Source: JAENVT01 sp031370745
GTDB lineage: Bacteria > Actinomycetota > Acidimicrobiia > Acidimicrobiales > Ilumatobacteraceae
Reading direction: 5' to 3'
NCBI GenBank assembly: GCA_031370745.1
Contig: JANMQX010000433.1
Coordinates: forward strand, 1-6,931
Length of the DNA: 6,931 nt
Under the pieces are notes generated by a model that worked only from the letters and a program-made list of their open reading frames with translations, was not told where the DNA came from and searched no databases. Shown here in pieces: positions 1 to 6,097 of the stretch (the first letter of the stretch is position 1; each line of letters opens with the position of its first letter). The position numbers and the translations under genes are program-made.

Positions 1-116
1 GACGCATCACCCGTGTTACCCAGTGCAGATGCGGCGAACAGGCCGCCGCCCCCCAGTGCGATGGCGATCGCGGCGCCTGCCGCGGCCCACCGTGAGCGCC
101 AGAGATCGAACTTCAT
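1..116 (-). CDS. N-terminus of an exported protein of unknown function (partial)
   Basis: Reading the minus strand from the ATG at 116 gives 38 open codons that run off the left edge. The product begins MKFDLWRSRW and continues with an Ala/Gly/Ile/Leu-rich hydrophobic stretch (about residues 10-28). It then has an A-S-A motif (residues 29-31) followed by a polar LGNTGDA segment. Positive residues (K2, R7, R9), a hydrophobic core and an AxA site make a classic Sec signal peptide, with likely cleavage after A31. There is no cysteine near the cleavage point, so it is not an obvious lipoprotein. A Shine-Dalgarno-like TAGGAAG lies just upstream (119-125), which supports this start. The mature protein lies outside the window, so no function can be given. 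An uncleaved N-terminal membrane anchor is the main alternative. Confidence 0.65.
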   Translation of the reverse strand, partial: MKFDLWRSRWAAAGAAIAIALGGGGLFAASALGNTGDA

Positions 117-150
117 GACTTCCTACCGGACCTTTCGAGACCCCACTGTG

Positions 151-183
151 AGGTCGTGCAGGACTACTAGGTCGGCACGACCT
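151..183. repeat. Perfect 9-bp inverted repeat upstream of the exported-protein gene
   Basis: The left arm AGGTCGTGC (151-159) and right arm GCACGACCT (175-183) are perfect reverse complements with a 15-nt spacer. The element ends about 35 bp upstream of the exported-protein ATG. If transcription starts near the A/T-rich island it would lie in the 5' untranslated region as a hairpin. Otherwise it could be a repressor operator. No T-run follows on either strand, so a rho-independent terminator is unlikely. Confidence 0.45.
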
Positions 184-226
184 TGACGATCTTGAGGAAT
201 TATTACTGTGCCCGGACGGTAAGGGG

Positions 227-252
227 CCATACGACCTACCGCTGCCGTATGG
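227..252. repeat. 7-bp inverted repeat
   Basis: The arms CCATACG (227-233) and CGTATGG (246-252) are perfect reverse complements separated by 12 nt. The element sits between the aldo/keto reductase stop and the exported-protein gene. It could be a weak transcript-end hairpin for the reductase or an operator. A 7-bp match at this spacing can arise by chance in a region this long. Confidence 0.25.
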
Positions 253-337
253 GTTTCAACGGTGCCGACTGACTGCGGCGGCAGTGAAACACTCCGGCAA
301 TCCTGACGCCGACGCCCGAAGAACGCAGAGCGTGAGA

Positions 338-1327
338 TCAGCGGGCGTTGTCTCCGAAACGGAACTCATACGTCATCTGGTCGAGCAGAGCCTTGATCGT
401 GGGATCCAACACCGCCTCGACGGCGGCCACTGAATCCTTCAGCTGCTCGGGCTTGCTGGCGCCGACGATCGGGCTGGAGATCGTCGGGTTGGCCAAGACC
501 CACTGCACGGCCAAGGTGGCCATCGACACCCCGGCCGCCTCGGCGATCGGCCGCAGTTCGTCGATCACTGTGAACATGCGGTCGTTCCAGTAACGCTCCT
601 GGTATCGACCGGCCGCCCATCCCAACGTAAATCGACCGCCCTCCGTGGGCGCACCCGGTTGGTGTTTGCCGGTGAGGAAACCGCCGGCAAGCGGGTTGTA
701 CGGGATCACCGCGATGCCCTCCTCGGCGCAGAGCGGAAACAGCTCGCGTTCGTTTTCCCGGAACAACAGGTTGTAGCGCGGCTGCACGCTGACGAAGCTG
801 GCGCAGCCCAACATCTCGCTGCGTCCGATGCTGCGAGCCAACTGGTACGCGAGGAAGTTGCTGCAACCGACGTAGCGGACCTTGCCCGATCGCACGACAT
901 CGTCAAGTGCCTGCAACGTCTCGTCGATCGGGGTGTCGGCATCCCACGAATGCAACTGGTAGAGGTCGACGTAGTCCGTTCCCAGTCGGCGCAGCGACGC
1001 GTCGAGGGCGCGCATGATGTTCTTGCGTGAGTTGCCAGCGTCCCACGGGTTCGGACCGGTGGGGAAGTAGCACTTCGTGGCGAGGATGAAGTTGTCGCGA
1101 CGTGAACCCAACCATCGGCCGATCACCTCCTCGGTGCGTCCAAAGATCTCGGCAGGAGCGCCAAGCGGATACACGTCGGCCGTATCGAAGAAGGTGATGC
1201 CGGCCTCGTCGGCGGCATTCATGATTGCGAACGATGTCTCCTCGTCGCATTGATACCCGAACGTCATCGTGCCAAGGCACAGTCGCGACACCTTGAGGCC
1301 GGTGAGACCGAAACGAACGTGTTGCAT
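338..1327 (-). CDS. Aldo/keto reductase family oxidoreductase
   Basis: This is a cytoplasmic NAD(P)H-dependent (beta/alpha)8-barrel oxidoreductase that would interconvert a carbonyl and an alcohol; the substrate cannot be read from sequence. From the ATG at 1327 the protein has 329 residues, normal for the family. The catalytic tetrad is complete: Asp48 and Tyr53 in FFDTADVY, Lys85 in LATKC, and His126 in YQLHSW. Cofactor-pocket motifs are GCSNF (about 154-158), the Q-P-R-Y strand near 182, YNPLAGGFLTGK (about 210-221) and the C-terminal GASKPEQL (about 289-296). The N-terminus, FGLTGLKVSRLCLGTMTFG, is typical of AKR proteins. The GTG at 1348 would add seven residues but has no ribosome site. 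I prefer 1327 because TATGGT lies six bases upstream of that ATG, a pattern expected for a leaderless actinobacterial transcript. The transporter gene diverges from it. The family assignment is secure; the subfamily is not. Confidence 0.93.
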   Translation of the reverse strand: MQHVRFGLTGLKVSRLCLGTMTFGYQCDEETSFAIMNAADEAGITFFDTADVYPLGAPAEIFGRTEEVIGRWLGSRRDNFILATKCYFPTGPNPWDAGNSRKNIMRALDASLRRLGTDYVDLYQLHSWDADTPIDETLQALDDVVRSGKVRYVGCSNFLAYQLARSIGRSEMLGCASFVSVQPRYNLLFRENERELFPLCAEEGIAVIPYNPLAGGFLTGKHQPGAPTEGGRFTLGWAAGRYQERYWNDRMFTVIDELRPIAEAAGVSMATLAVQWVLANPTISSPIVGASKPEQLKDSVAAVEAVLDPTIKALLDQMTYEFRFGDNAR

Positions 1328-1382
1328 GTGATGACCATACAAAGCCACCAGTTGCGTGGACGGGCTCTGCTAGCAAGGAGCC
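1328..1382. promoter_or_regulatory. Compact 55-bp divergent promoter region
   Basis: The reductase (minus) and transporter (plus) diverge from this gap, so both promoters must lie in it or reach into the coding regions. On the minus strand, TATGGT (1334-1339 on plus coordinates) sits six bases before the reductase ATG, consistent with a -10 element and a leaderless start. On the plus strand, AAGGAG (1375-1380) precedes the transporter GTG by only two bases. No clear -35 hexamers were found. The promoter call is inference from spacing and motif. Confidence 0.4.
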
Positions 1383-2222
1383 GTGGCAATCCTGCTGGCG
1401 GCTTTCTGTGCGGTGAACTATGGACTCGCCGATTACTGCGGCGGCCGCGCCTCTCGCCGTGTCCCGAGCCCGGTCGTCACCTTGCTCGGTCAGGCAACCA
1501 GCCTGGTGCTGGTCGTGGGCGGCGTGCTGTTGATCGGGACTCCGCTCGCCTCGGCGCACGACCTGTGGTGGGGGGCCGCCGCTGGTGCGGCGGGAGGACT
1601 GGCCCTGAGCGCGTTCTATCGCGCCCTGTCCAGTGGCGCGATGACGGTGGTGGCGCCGGTGACCGCGATAGTCAGCGCCGTCGTGCCAGTGATCGTCGGT
1701 CTGTTGATAGGGGAGCGCCCCAGCGGCATCGCCCTCATCGGAATCGTCGTTGCGTGCGTCGCAGTTGCGTTGGTCAGCGGAGCGATTGGGGTGCGCCACC
1801 AAGAAACGCCGTTGTCTACGCTGTTGCTCGCGGGGGCCGCGGGTGTCGGTTTCGGGTTCATCTTCGTCGCCTTGGCCCGCACCGCCAACGACAGCGGACT
1901 GTGGCCAATTGTGTCCGCCCGCGCCGCATCGCTTCCGGTCGTTGCGATGGTGGTCGGGTTCACTCGGTCCGGGCGCGGCGCGTTGCGGGAAATGATCTGG
2001 TTGGTGCTTGCGTCCGGTGTGCTCGACATGGCCGCCAACGTGTTCTACCTCGAGGCCAGCCATCGCGGCTTGTTGTCGATCGTCGCAGTGATCTCATCGA
2101 TGTACCCGGTCGCCACCGTCTGTCTCGCTTTCGGGCTCGATCATGAGCGTGTCAGCACGACGCAAGCCGTCGGTCTGGCGTTCGCCGCCAGTGCGGTGGC
2201 CCTGGTATCGCTAGGTAGTTGA
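1383..2222 (+). CDS. EamA/DMT-superfamily integral membrane transporter
   Basis: The 279-residue protein is almost wholly hydrophobic. About ten membrane helices can be drawn, near residues 1-18, 31-53, 62-80, 86-110, 114-133, 145-165, 173-193, 203-222, 228-250 and 258-277. This matches the duplicated five-helix EamA architecture of drug/metabolite transporters, which export or exchange small metabolites. The charged LIGERPS segment (about 108-114) and its counterpart GLDHERVS (about 251-258) fall before the last helix of each half, as is typical. The start is the GTG at 1383. An in-frame TAG at 1371 excludes a longer version, and the next GTG (codon 11) would destroy the first helix. AAGGAG is present but unusually close (two bases). 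The 3' end overlaps the convergent MBL gene by 12 bp. The substrate is unknown. Confidence 0.88.
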   Translation: MAILLAAFCAVNYGLADYCGGRASRRVPSPVVTLLGQATSLVLVVGGVLLIGTPLASAHDLWWGAAAGAAGGLALSAFYRALSSGAMTVVAPVTAIVSAVVPVIVGLLIGERPSGIALIGIVVACVAVALVSGAIGVRHQETPLSTLLLAGAAGVGFGFIFVALARTANDSGLWPIVSARAASLPVVAMVVGFTRSGRGALREMIWLVLASGVLDMAANVFYLEASHRGLLSIVAVISSMYPVATVCLAFGLDHERVSTTQAVGLAFAASAVALVSLGS

Positions 2223-3530
2223 GGTGTCCGCGATCGCCTGCGACTCGCGCGCCGCCGCCATGAAGATCCCCTTGCTCATCAAACTGGGCTCGGCTTTGCG
2301 CCGTTCGACGTAGACCTCGGCGCGACCGCTGTGGATCGCTGGGTCGGCCGGCGCTGCCCAACCCGCAAGGTCCGCGAGATGGCAGGCCAACCTCAGATCG
2401 TTGTCGGCGACCGCCTGCTGGGCGCGACGAATCAATTCGGCGGGCCCTCCGCACATTTGGGCGATCACCGCGGCGAGGTGCGAATCGGGTGATGGCTTCA
2501 GCCGCGATGCGGCGCCATCCCACCAGCCACCGAACTGACGCCAGATGTTGTGGATGACGAACTCGGGTTCGTCGTACAACGGACGCAGATACGGCTTGGC
2601 CAACGTGTCGGCCGGAACGGACACGGAGTGGATGATCGCGTCCAGCGTTGCGCCTTGGTTCATCAGTGCAATGACGTCGGCGACCAACCCCTCCAGCGCG
2701 TCGGCGATGTCGCCGAGTACGAGCGCGATGCGATCCCGACCAGCGATCGGCAATCCATGGGCGGGCACCAACAACTCCGGCCCGACAGCGATCATCTCGC
2801 GCAAGGCGACGGCCCATTCCAAGGGGTACCGCTGGACCTTCTGCGGATTGCCCGCATTGGGGAAGTTCCAGATCACGAAGTCGCCGGCCATCAGCCATTT
2901 GCGGTTGGGCAGCCACGCCCATAGATGGTCGTCGGTCTCGCCGCGGGCGTGGTGAAGTTCGATCGGCGTGCCACCGACGACCATCGAGTGTTGCTTGTCG
3001 AACGTTGTGGTCGGTCGAAGTGTCGTGGCCGGCAGGAACCTGCGCGCCTCGGCGATCGCGATGCGGGCGCCACCGTTTCCGTCGCCGAGCGCCTCGCCGA
3101 TCGACAGGTTCAGCTCGCCTGGGATTCCGCCGAATTGTCGAGCGTTGATGATGAGGTTCCAGTTGCTCGTGTAGTCGTATCGATCGAGTCTTGCCGCGAC
3201 GTTCTGATGGCCGACGACGGTCGGCTTGTCCGCGGCGAAGAACGTGCTTCCACCGACATGATCGGCATGACCGTGCGTGTAGATCAAGTGACCCACGCGG
3301 TCGGTCCGCCAACTCTTCAATGCGGCGACCACCGCCTCACCGCTGTGGACCCCGGATGAGTCGAAGCAGACCAGACCATCCCCGCTGTCGAAGGCCACGC
3401 AATGGCTGAAGCTCTCGACCATGGCCAAGTCGTCGGCGAGCTCGCTGAGCTCGCTGGTTACGCGATTGACAGGCTGATCCACCACACCGGAATCGATGAT
3501 GCGCGACGAGATCTCGACGAGGTCGGCCAT
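2211..3530 (-). CDS. MBL-fold metallohydrolase with alkylsulfatase-type dimerisation region
   Basis: The protein has 439 residues. The N-terminal half is a metallo-beta-lactamase fold with THGHADHVGG at 85-94, giving metal ligands His86, His88, Asp90 and His91. The third site reads ARGETDDH, so Glu198 stands where most MBL enzymes have His. Further likely ligands are Asp217 in AGDF and His259 in VPAHG. The Glu substitution, the AGNPQKVQRYP segment (226-236) and the downstream IHNIWRQFGGWWDG block (326-339) resemble SdsA1/BDS1-type (type III) alkylsulfatases. From about 300 to the end it looks like their helical dimerisation domain. SdsA1 is about 650 residues with a signal peptide and a C-terminal SCP2-like domain; this protein lacks both and is probably cytoplasmic. 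The substrate may be an alkyl sulfate or another ester. The ATG at 3530 is fixed by an in-frame TGA two codons upstream; its ribosome site is weak. It lies 86 bp downstream of the acyl-CoA dehydrogenase on the same strand. Confidence 0.9.
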   Translation of the reverse strand: MADLVEISSRIIDSGVVDQPVNRVTSELSELADDLAMVESFSHCVAFDSGDGLVCFDSSGVHSGEAVVAALKSWRTDRVGHLIYTHGHADHVGGSTFFAADKPTVVGHQNVAARLDRYDYTSNWNLIINARQFGGIPGELNLSIGEALGDGNGGARIAIAEARRFLPATTLRPTTTFDKQHSMVVGGTPIELHHARGETDDHLWAWLPNRKWLMAGDFVIWNFPNAGNPQKVQRYPLEWAVALREMIAVGPELLVPAHGLPIAGRDRIALVLGDIADALEGLVADVIALMNQGATLDAIIHSVSVPADTLAKPYLRPLYDEPEFVIHNIWRQFGGWWDGAASRLKPSPDSHLAAVIAQMCGGPAELIRRAQQAVADNDLRLACHLADLAGWAAPADPAIHSGRAEVYVERRKAEPSLMSKGIFMAAARESQAIADTSTT

Positions 3531-3616
3531 GCGTCAACCGTAGTCATCCGGCCGTGTCGCCCGGATGCGCGGCGATGTACGTAGCAGCGTCGATGGGCTC
3601 GTCGTCGCGATGACGG

Positions 3617-4714
3617 TCAGCGGGGGAGGCCGAGCACGCGTTCGCCGAGGATGTTGCGCATCACGTTGGATGTGCCGCCCATGATTGTGTAGCCCGGCGC
3701 ATACGCGAGTCCCTGCGTCAGAGGATCCCACAACGTCGCCTGCGGCCCCATGGTGCGGGCGACGAATTCTGCGACACGCATCTCGTGCTCGGTTCCGAAA
3801 CATTTCGTGGCCGCGCTGAACCCGGCGGGCGCTTGCCGAAGAGCCTCGCGGATCACCAAGAGTCGGCCGATGCGATACCCGATCTCCAGCGCGGCGATCT
3901 CTTGACGCACGACGGGGTCGTTGCGATCCGCATGCTCGAGCGCGATCTGATAGAGCGCGTAGTTCGACACGAGACGGTCGACGCCACCACGCTCGTGCTC
4001 GAGCTGCTTCATCGTCTGCTTGAACGCGGCACCTTCGACACCCACCAGGTTGAGCACCGGTACACGAACATCGGAGTAGAACACCTCGCAGAAGTGGCGA
4101 TTGGTCGTCATGTCCTTGATCGGACGGATCTCGATACCGGGCGTGTCCATGGGGACGATGATCTCGCTGATCCCGGCGTGCGGGGGACCGTCGGTCGAGG
4201 TGCGACAGATCAGGTAGCAGTAGTCGGCGACCTCGCCGAAGCTGGTCCAGATCTTCTGACCGTTGATGACCCAGTCGTCGCCGTCGCGAACAGCCGACGT
4301 CTTCAGTGACGCGAGGTCGGAGCCAGCGTCGGGCTCGCTCATGCCGATGCACCACGTGGTCTCGCCGGACAGGATCCGGGGCAGGAACTCGGCTTGTTGA
4401 TCGGGTCGTCCGTAGGTGATCAGCGACGGACCCATCTGTCGATCGGCGAACCAGAACGCGGCAATCGGAGCTCCAGCTTTGATCATTTCTTCACCGACGA
4501 TCAGTCGCTCGATTGCCGGCCGACCGCCGCCACCGAACTCTGTCGGCCACGTCATGCCGATCCACCCGTGCGCGGCCATCTCTATGGCGAACTCCTTGGA
4601 GTAGCCGTTGATCCACGAATCGTTGGAGCGGCCGAAGCGTTCGACTGCCTCGATGGCGACTTTGCGGGCCCGCTCACGCAACTCGTTCTGCTCGGGCGTC
4701 CACGTGAAGTCCAT
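3617..4714 (-). CDS. Acyl-CoA dehydrogenase family flavoprotein (FadE-like)
   Basis: Enzymes of this family use FAD to introduce an alpha-beta double bond into acyl-CoA thioesters, in beta-oxidation or sterol side-chain degradation. The 365-residue protein shows the N-terminal helical domain (about 1-120), then CIGMSEPDAGSD (122-133) and NGQKIWTS (151-158) of the FAD/substrate beta-domain. The C-terminal helical domain includes EHERGG (239-244) and GYTIMGGTSNVMRNILGERV (341-360). In medium/short-chain enzymes the last motif reads YEGT and its Glu is the catalytic base. Here that residue is Gly346. Catalysis might use a Glu elsewhere (Glu239 or Glu241 are candidates), or the protein may be one half of a mixed alpha2beta2 enzyme, as known for mycobacterial FadE pairs. 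The ATG at 4714 has no Shine-Dalgarno, but TAGCAT ends eight bases upstream, suggesting a leaderless transcript. The MBL-fold gene follows after 86 bp. The family is certain; the chain length or substrate is not. Confidence 0.93.
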   Translation of the reverse strand: MDFTWTPEQNELRERARKVAIEAVERFGRSNDSWINGYSKEFAIEMAAHGWIGMTWPTEFGGGGRPAIERLIVGEEMIKAGAPIAAFWFADRQMGPSLITYGRPDQQAEFLPRILSGETTWCIGMSEPDAGSDLASLKTSAVRDGDDWVINGQKIWTSFGEVADYCYLICRTSTDGPPHAGISEIIVPMDTPGIEIRPIKDMTTNRHFCEVFYSDVRVPVLNLVGVEGAAFKQTMKQLEHERGGVDRLVSNYALYQIALEHADRNDPVVRQEIAALEIGYRIGRLLVIREALRQAPAGFSAATKCFGTEHEMRVAEFVARTMGPQATLWDPLTQGLAYAPGYTIMGGTSNVMRNILGERVLGLPR

Positions 4715-4722
4715 CGGTATCG

Positions 4723-4739
4723 ATGCTAGTAGTGAGCAT
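4723..4739. promoter_or_regulatory. Operator-like inverted repeat overlapping the acyl-CoA dehydrogenase -10 element
   Basis: ATGCT (4723-4727) and AGCAT (4735-4739) are perfect inverted arms around a 7-bp spacer. The left arm overlaps the minus-strand hexamer TAGCAT (4723-4728 on plus coordinates). That hexamer fits the TANNNT -10 pattern and ends eight bases before the acyl-CoA dehydrogenase ATG. A repressor bound here would occlude that promoter, and TetR-type control of fadE genes is common. The arms are short, so this is a hypothesis. Confidence 0.35.
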
Positions 4740-4752
4740 TCCAGAGGAACCC

Positions 4753-4783
4753 TTGCTACTCACCCGGCGCGTTTCGCTAGCCT
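4753..4783 (+). promoter_or_regulatory. Candidate icd promoter
   Basis: TTGCTA (4753-4758, four of six matches to the -35 consensus) and TAGCCT (4778-4783, TANNNT type) are separated by 19 bp. This is slightly longer than optimal. They lie 51 bp upstream of the preferred icd start, on the correct strand. No better pair was seen in the divergent gap. Confidence 0.35.
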
Positions 4784-4784
4784 G

Positions 4785-4802
4785 TACAAGTCCGATACAA
4801 GT
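4785..4802. repeat. TACAAGT direct repeat, 11-bp period
   Basis: TACAAGT occurs at 4785-4791 and again at 4796-4802 with four bases between. The repeats are one DNA turn apart, so both copies face the same side of the helix. They lie immediately downstream of the candidate icd -10 element and upstream of the icd start. This is a layout often used by regulators that bind tandem half-sites. Function is inferred only from position and phasing. Confidence 0.4.
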
Positions 4803-4834
4803 GCAGACCAAACACGTGAACAAAGGTGAGTGCT

Positions 4835-6061
4835 GTGGCGAATGCCGGCAAGATCAAGGTCAAGAACCCCGTTGTCGAGATGGATGGCGACGAGATGACC
4901 CGCATCATCTGGCAGTTCATCAAAGACAAGCTCATCCTGCCGTACCTCGACATCCAGCTCGACTACTACGACCTCGGCATCGAGTCCCGTGACGCCACGA
5001 ACGATCAGGTCACCATCGATGCGGCCAACGCGACGAAGAAGTACGGCGTAGGCGTGAAGTGCGCCACCATCACCCCCGACGAGGCGCGCGTCGAAGAGTT
5101 CGGGCTGAAGAAGATGTGGAGGAGCCCCAACGGCACGATCCGCAACATCCTCGGCGGGGTGATCTTTCGCGAGCCGATCGTGATCTCCAACATTCCACGA
5201 CTCGTGCCGGGTTGGACCAAGCCGATCGTCATCGGTCGCCACGCACATGGCGATCAGTACAAGGCGACGGACTACAAGGTGCCGGGCGCCGGCACCGTGA
5301 TGATGACTTATATTCCGGCCGATGGCAGCGAACCGGTGGAGATGAAGATCGCCGATTTTGGCGCTGACGGCGGCGTGGCAATGGGGATGTTCAACTACAG
5401 CGATTCGATTCGCGACTTCGCCCGGGCATCGCTGCGATACGGCCTCATCCGCAAGTACCCCGTCTACCTCAGCACCAAGAACACCATCCTCAAGGCCTAC
5501 GACGGCTCGTTCAAGGACCTTTTCGAGGAGGTCTATCAGAACGAGTTCAAGGCCGAGATGGACGCCGCCGGGCTGACGTACGAACATCGCTTGATCGACG
5601 ACATGGTCGCATGCGCGATGAAGTGGGAGGGTGGCTATGTGTGGGCCTGCAAGAACTACGACGGCGATGTGCAGAGCGACACCGTCGCTCAAGGCTTCGG
5701 TTCGCTCGGCCTGATGACTTCGGTGTTGATGACCCCCGACGGACAGACCGTCGAAGCCGAGGCTGCGCATGGAACCGTCACGCGCCACTATCGCGAGCAT
5801 CAGAAAGGCAACAAGACCTCAACCAACCCCGTTGCGTCGATCTATGCCTGGACCCAGGGCCTGAGCTACCGCGGCAAGATGGATGAGACGGCCGATGTCG
5901 TCAACTTCGCCCAAGCGCTGGAGAGCGTGTGCGTCGAAGCGGTCGAAGCCGGTGAGATGACCAAGGACCTGGCGATCCTGATCGCCAAGGACGCTCCGTT
6001 TCTGAGCACCGAAGACTTCCTCGATGCCCTCGATCGCCGCCTGCAGGCGAAGATGTCGTGA
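4835..6061 (+). CDS. icd: NADP-dependent isocitrate dehydrogenase
   Basis: This is a cytoplasmic TCA-cycle enzyme that oxidatively decarboxylates isocitrate to 2-oxoglutarate with NADP+ and Mg2+/Mn2+. It is the homodimeric type shared by mycobacterial Icd1 and eukaryotic IDH1/2, not the E. coli type. The 408-residue protein matches that class end to end: VVEMDGDEMTRIIW at the N-terminus, ATITPDE, and SPNGTIRNILGG (substrate loop, about 97-108). Next comes IGRHAHGDQY, whose Arg135 equals human IDH1 Arg132. STKNTILK follows, with catalytic Lys215, then YEHRLIDDMVA (metal-binding Asp residues), NYDGDVQSD and AEAAHGTVTRHY (NADP site). All key residues are present. I chose the GTG at 4835 because AAAGGTGAG (4822-4830) sits four bases upstream. 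The GTG at 4826 (three residues longer) overlaps that site and has none of its own. It diverges from the acyl-CoA dehydrogenase gene. Confidence 0.96.
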   Translation: MANAGKIKVKNPVVEMDGDEMTRIIWQFIKDKLILPYLDIQLDYYDLGIESRDATNDQVTIDAANATKKYGVGVKCATITPDEARVEEFGLKKMWRSPNGTIRNILGGVIFREPIVISNIPRLVPGWTKPIVIGRHAHGDQYKATDYKVPGAGTVMMTYIPADGSEPVEMKIADFGADGGVAMGMFNYSDSIRDFARASLRYGLIRKYPVYLSTKNTILKAYDGSFKDLFEEVYQNEFKAEMDAAGLTYEHRLIDDMVACAMKWEGGYVWACKNYDGDVQSDTVAQGFGSLGLMTSVLMTPDGQTVEAEAAHGTVTRHYREHQKGNKTSTNPVASIYAWTQGLSYRGKMDETADVVNFAQALESVCVEAVEAGEMTKDLAILIAKDAPFLSTEDFLDALDRRLQAKMS

Positions 6062-6063
6062 GC

Positions 6064-6097
6064 CGGCCCCAGACCTTGCTCGGCAAGTCAGTGGCCG
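6064..6097 (+). other. Nested hairpin between icd and the next gene
   Basis: An outer stem CGGCC (6064-6068) / GGCCG (6093-6097) encloses an inner stem CTTGC (6075-6079) / GCAAG (6083-6087) with a TCG loop. Two further pairs next to the inner stem are possible past a bulged base. It begins three bases after the icd stop and no T-run follows. It is therefore more likely an intercistronic stem-loop or a partial attenuator than a rho-independent terminator. Confidence 0.3.

Larger units (their letters stand above)
117..337. other. 221-bp intergenic region with two inverted repeats
   Basis: This non-coding stretch lies between the stop of the aldo/keto reductase gene and the start of the exported-protein gene, both on the minus strand. 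It must hold the 3' end of the first gene and probably the promoter of the second. It contains a short A/T-rich island (about 197-207) in an otherwise G+C-rich sequence. On the minus strand that island reads AATAAT, a 5/6 match to a -10 hexamer, with no good -35 hexamer in front. Two inverted repeats are listed separately. No open frame in it looks coding, and no hairpin followed by a T-run was seen. Confidence 0.5.

Noticed and set aside
274..287. Small hairpin ACTGC-GGCG-GCAGT as a terminator for the reductase gene
   Set aside because: It has only a 5-bp stem with no T-run in the direction of reductase transcription, and is easily due to chance.
903..2063. 386-codon minus-strand frame spanning the reductase and transporter
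   Set aside because: It has low-complexity Arg/His/Gln-rich composition and crosses two well-supported genes and their divergent promoter, so it is a frame shadow.
2152..3312. 386-codon minus-strand frame overlapping the MBL-fold gene
   Set aside because: It is the Arg-rich shadow of the MBL-fold gene in another frame of the same strand, with no family resemblance.
3534..4355. 273-codon minus-strand frame inside the acyl-CoA dehydrogenase gene
   Set aside because: It is an Arg-rich shadow in another frame of the same strand as a clear acyl-CoA dehydrogenase.
4760..5800. 346-codon open frame on the minus strand antisense to icd
   Set aside because: It lies opposite a fully conserved icd, has a His/Val/Asp-rich composition without recognisable motifs, and is explained by G/C-rich third positions of icd.
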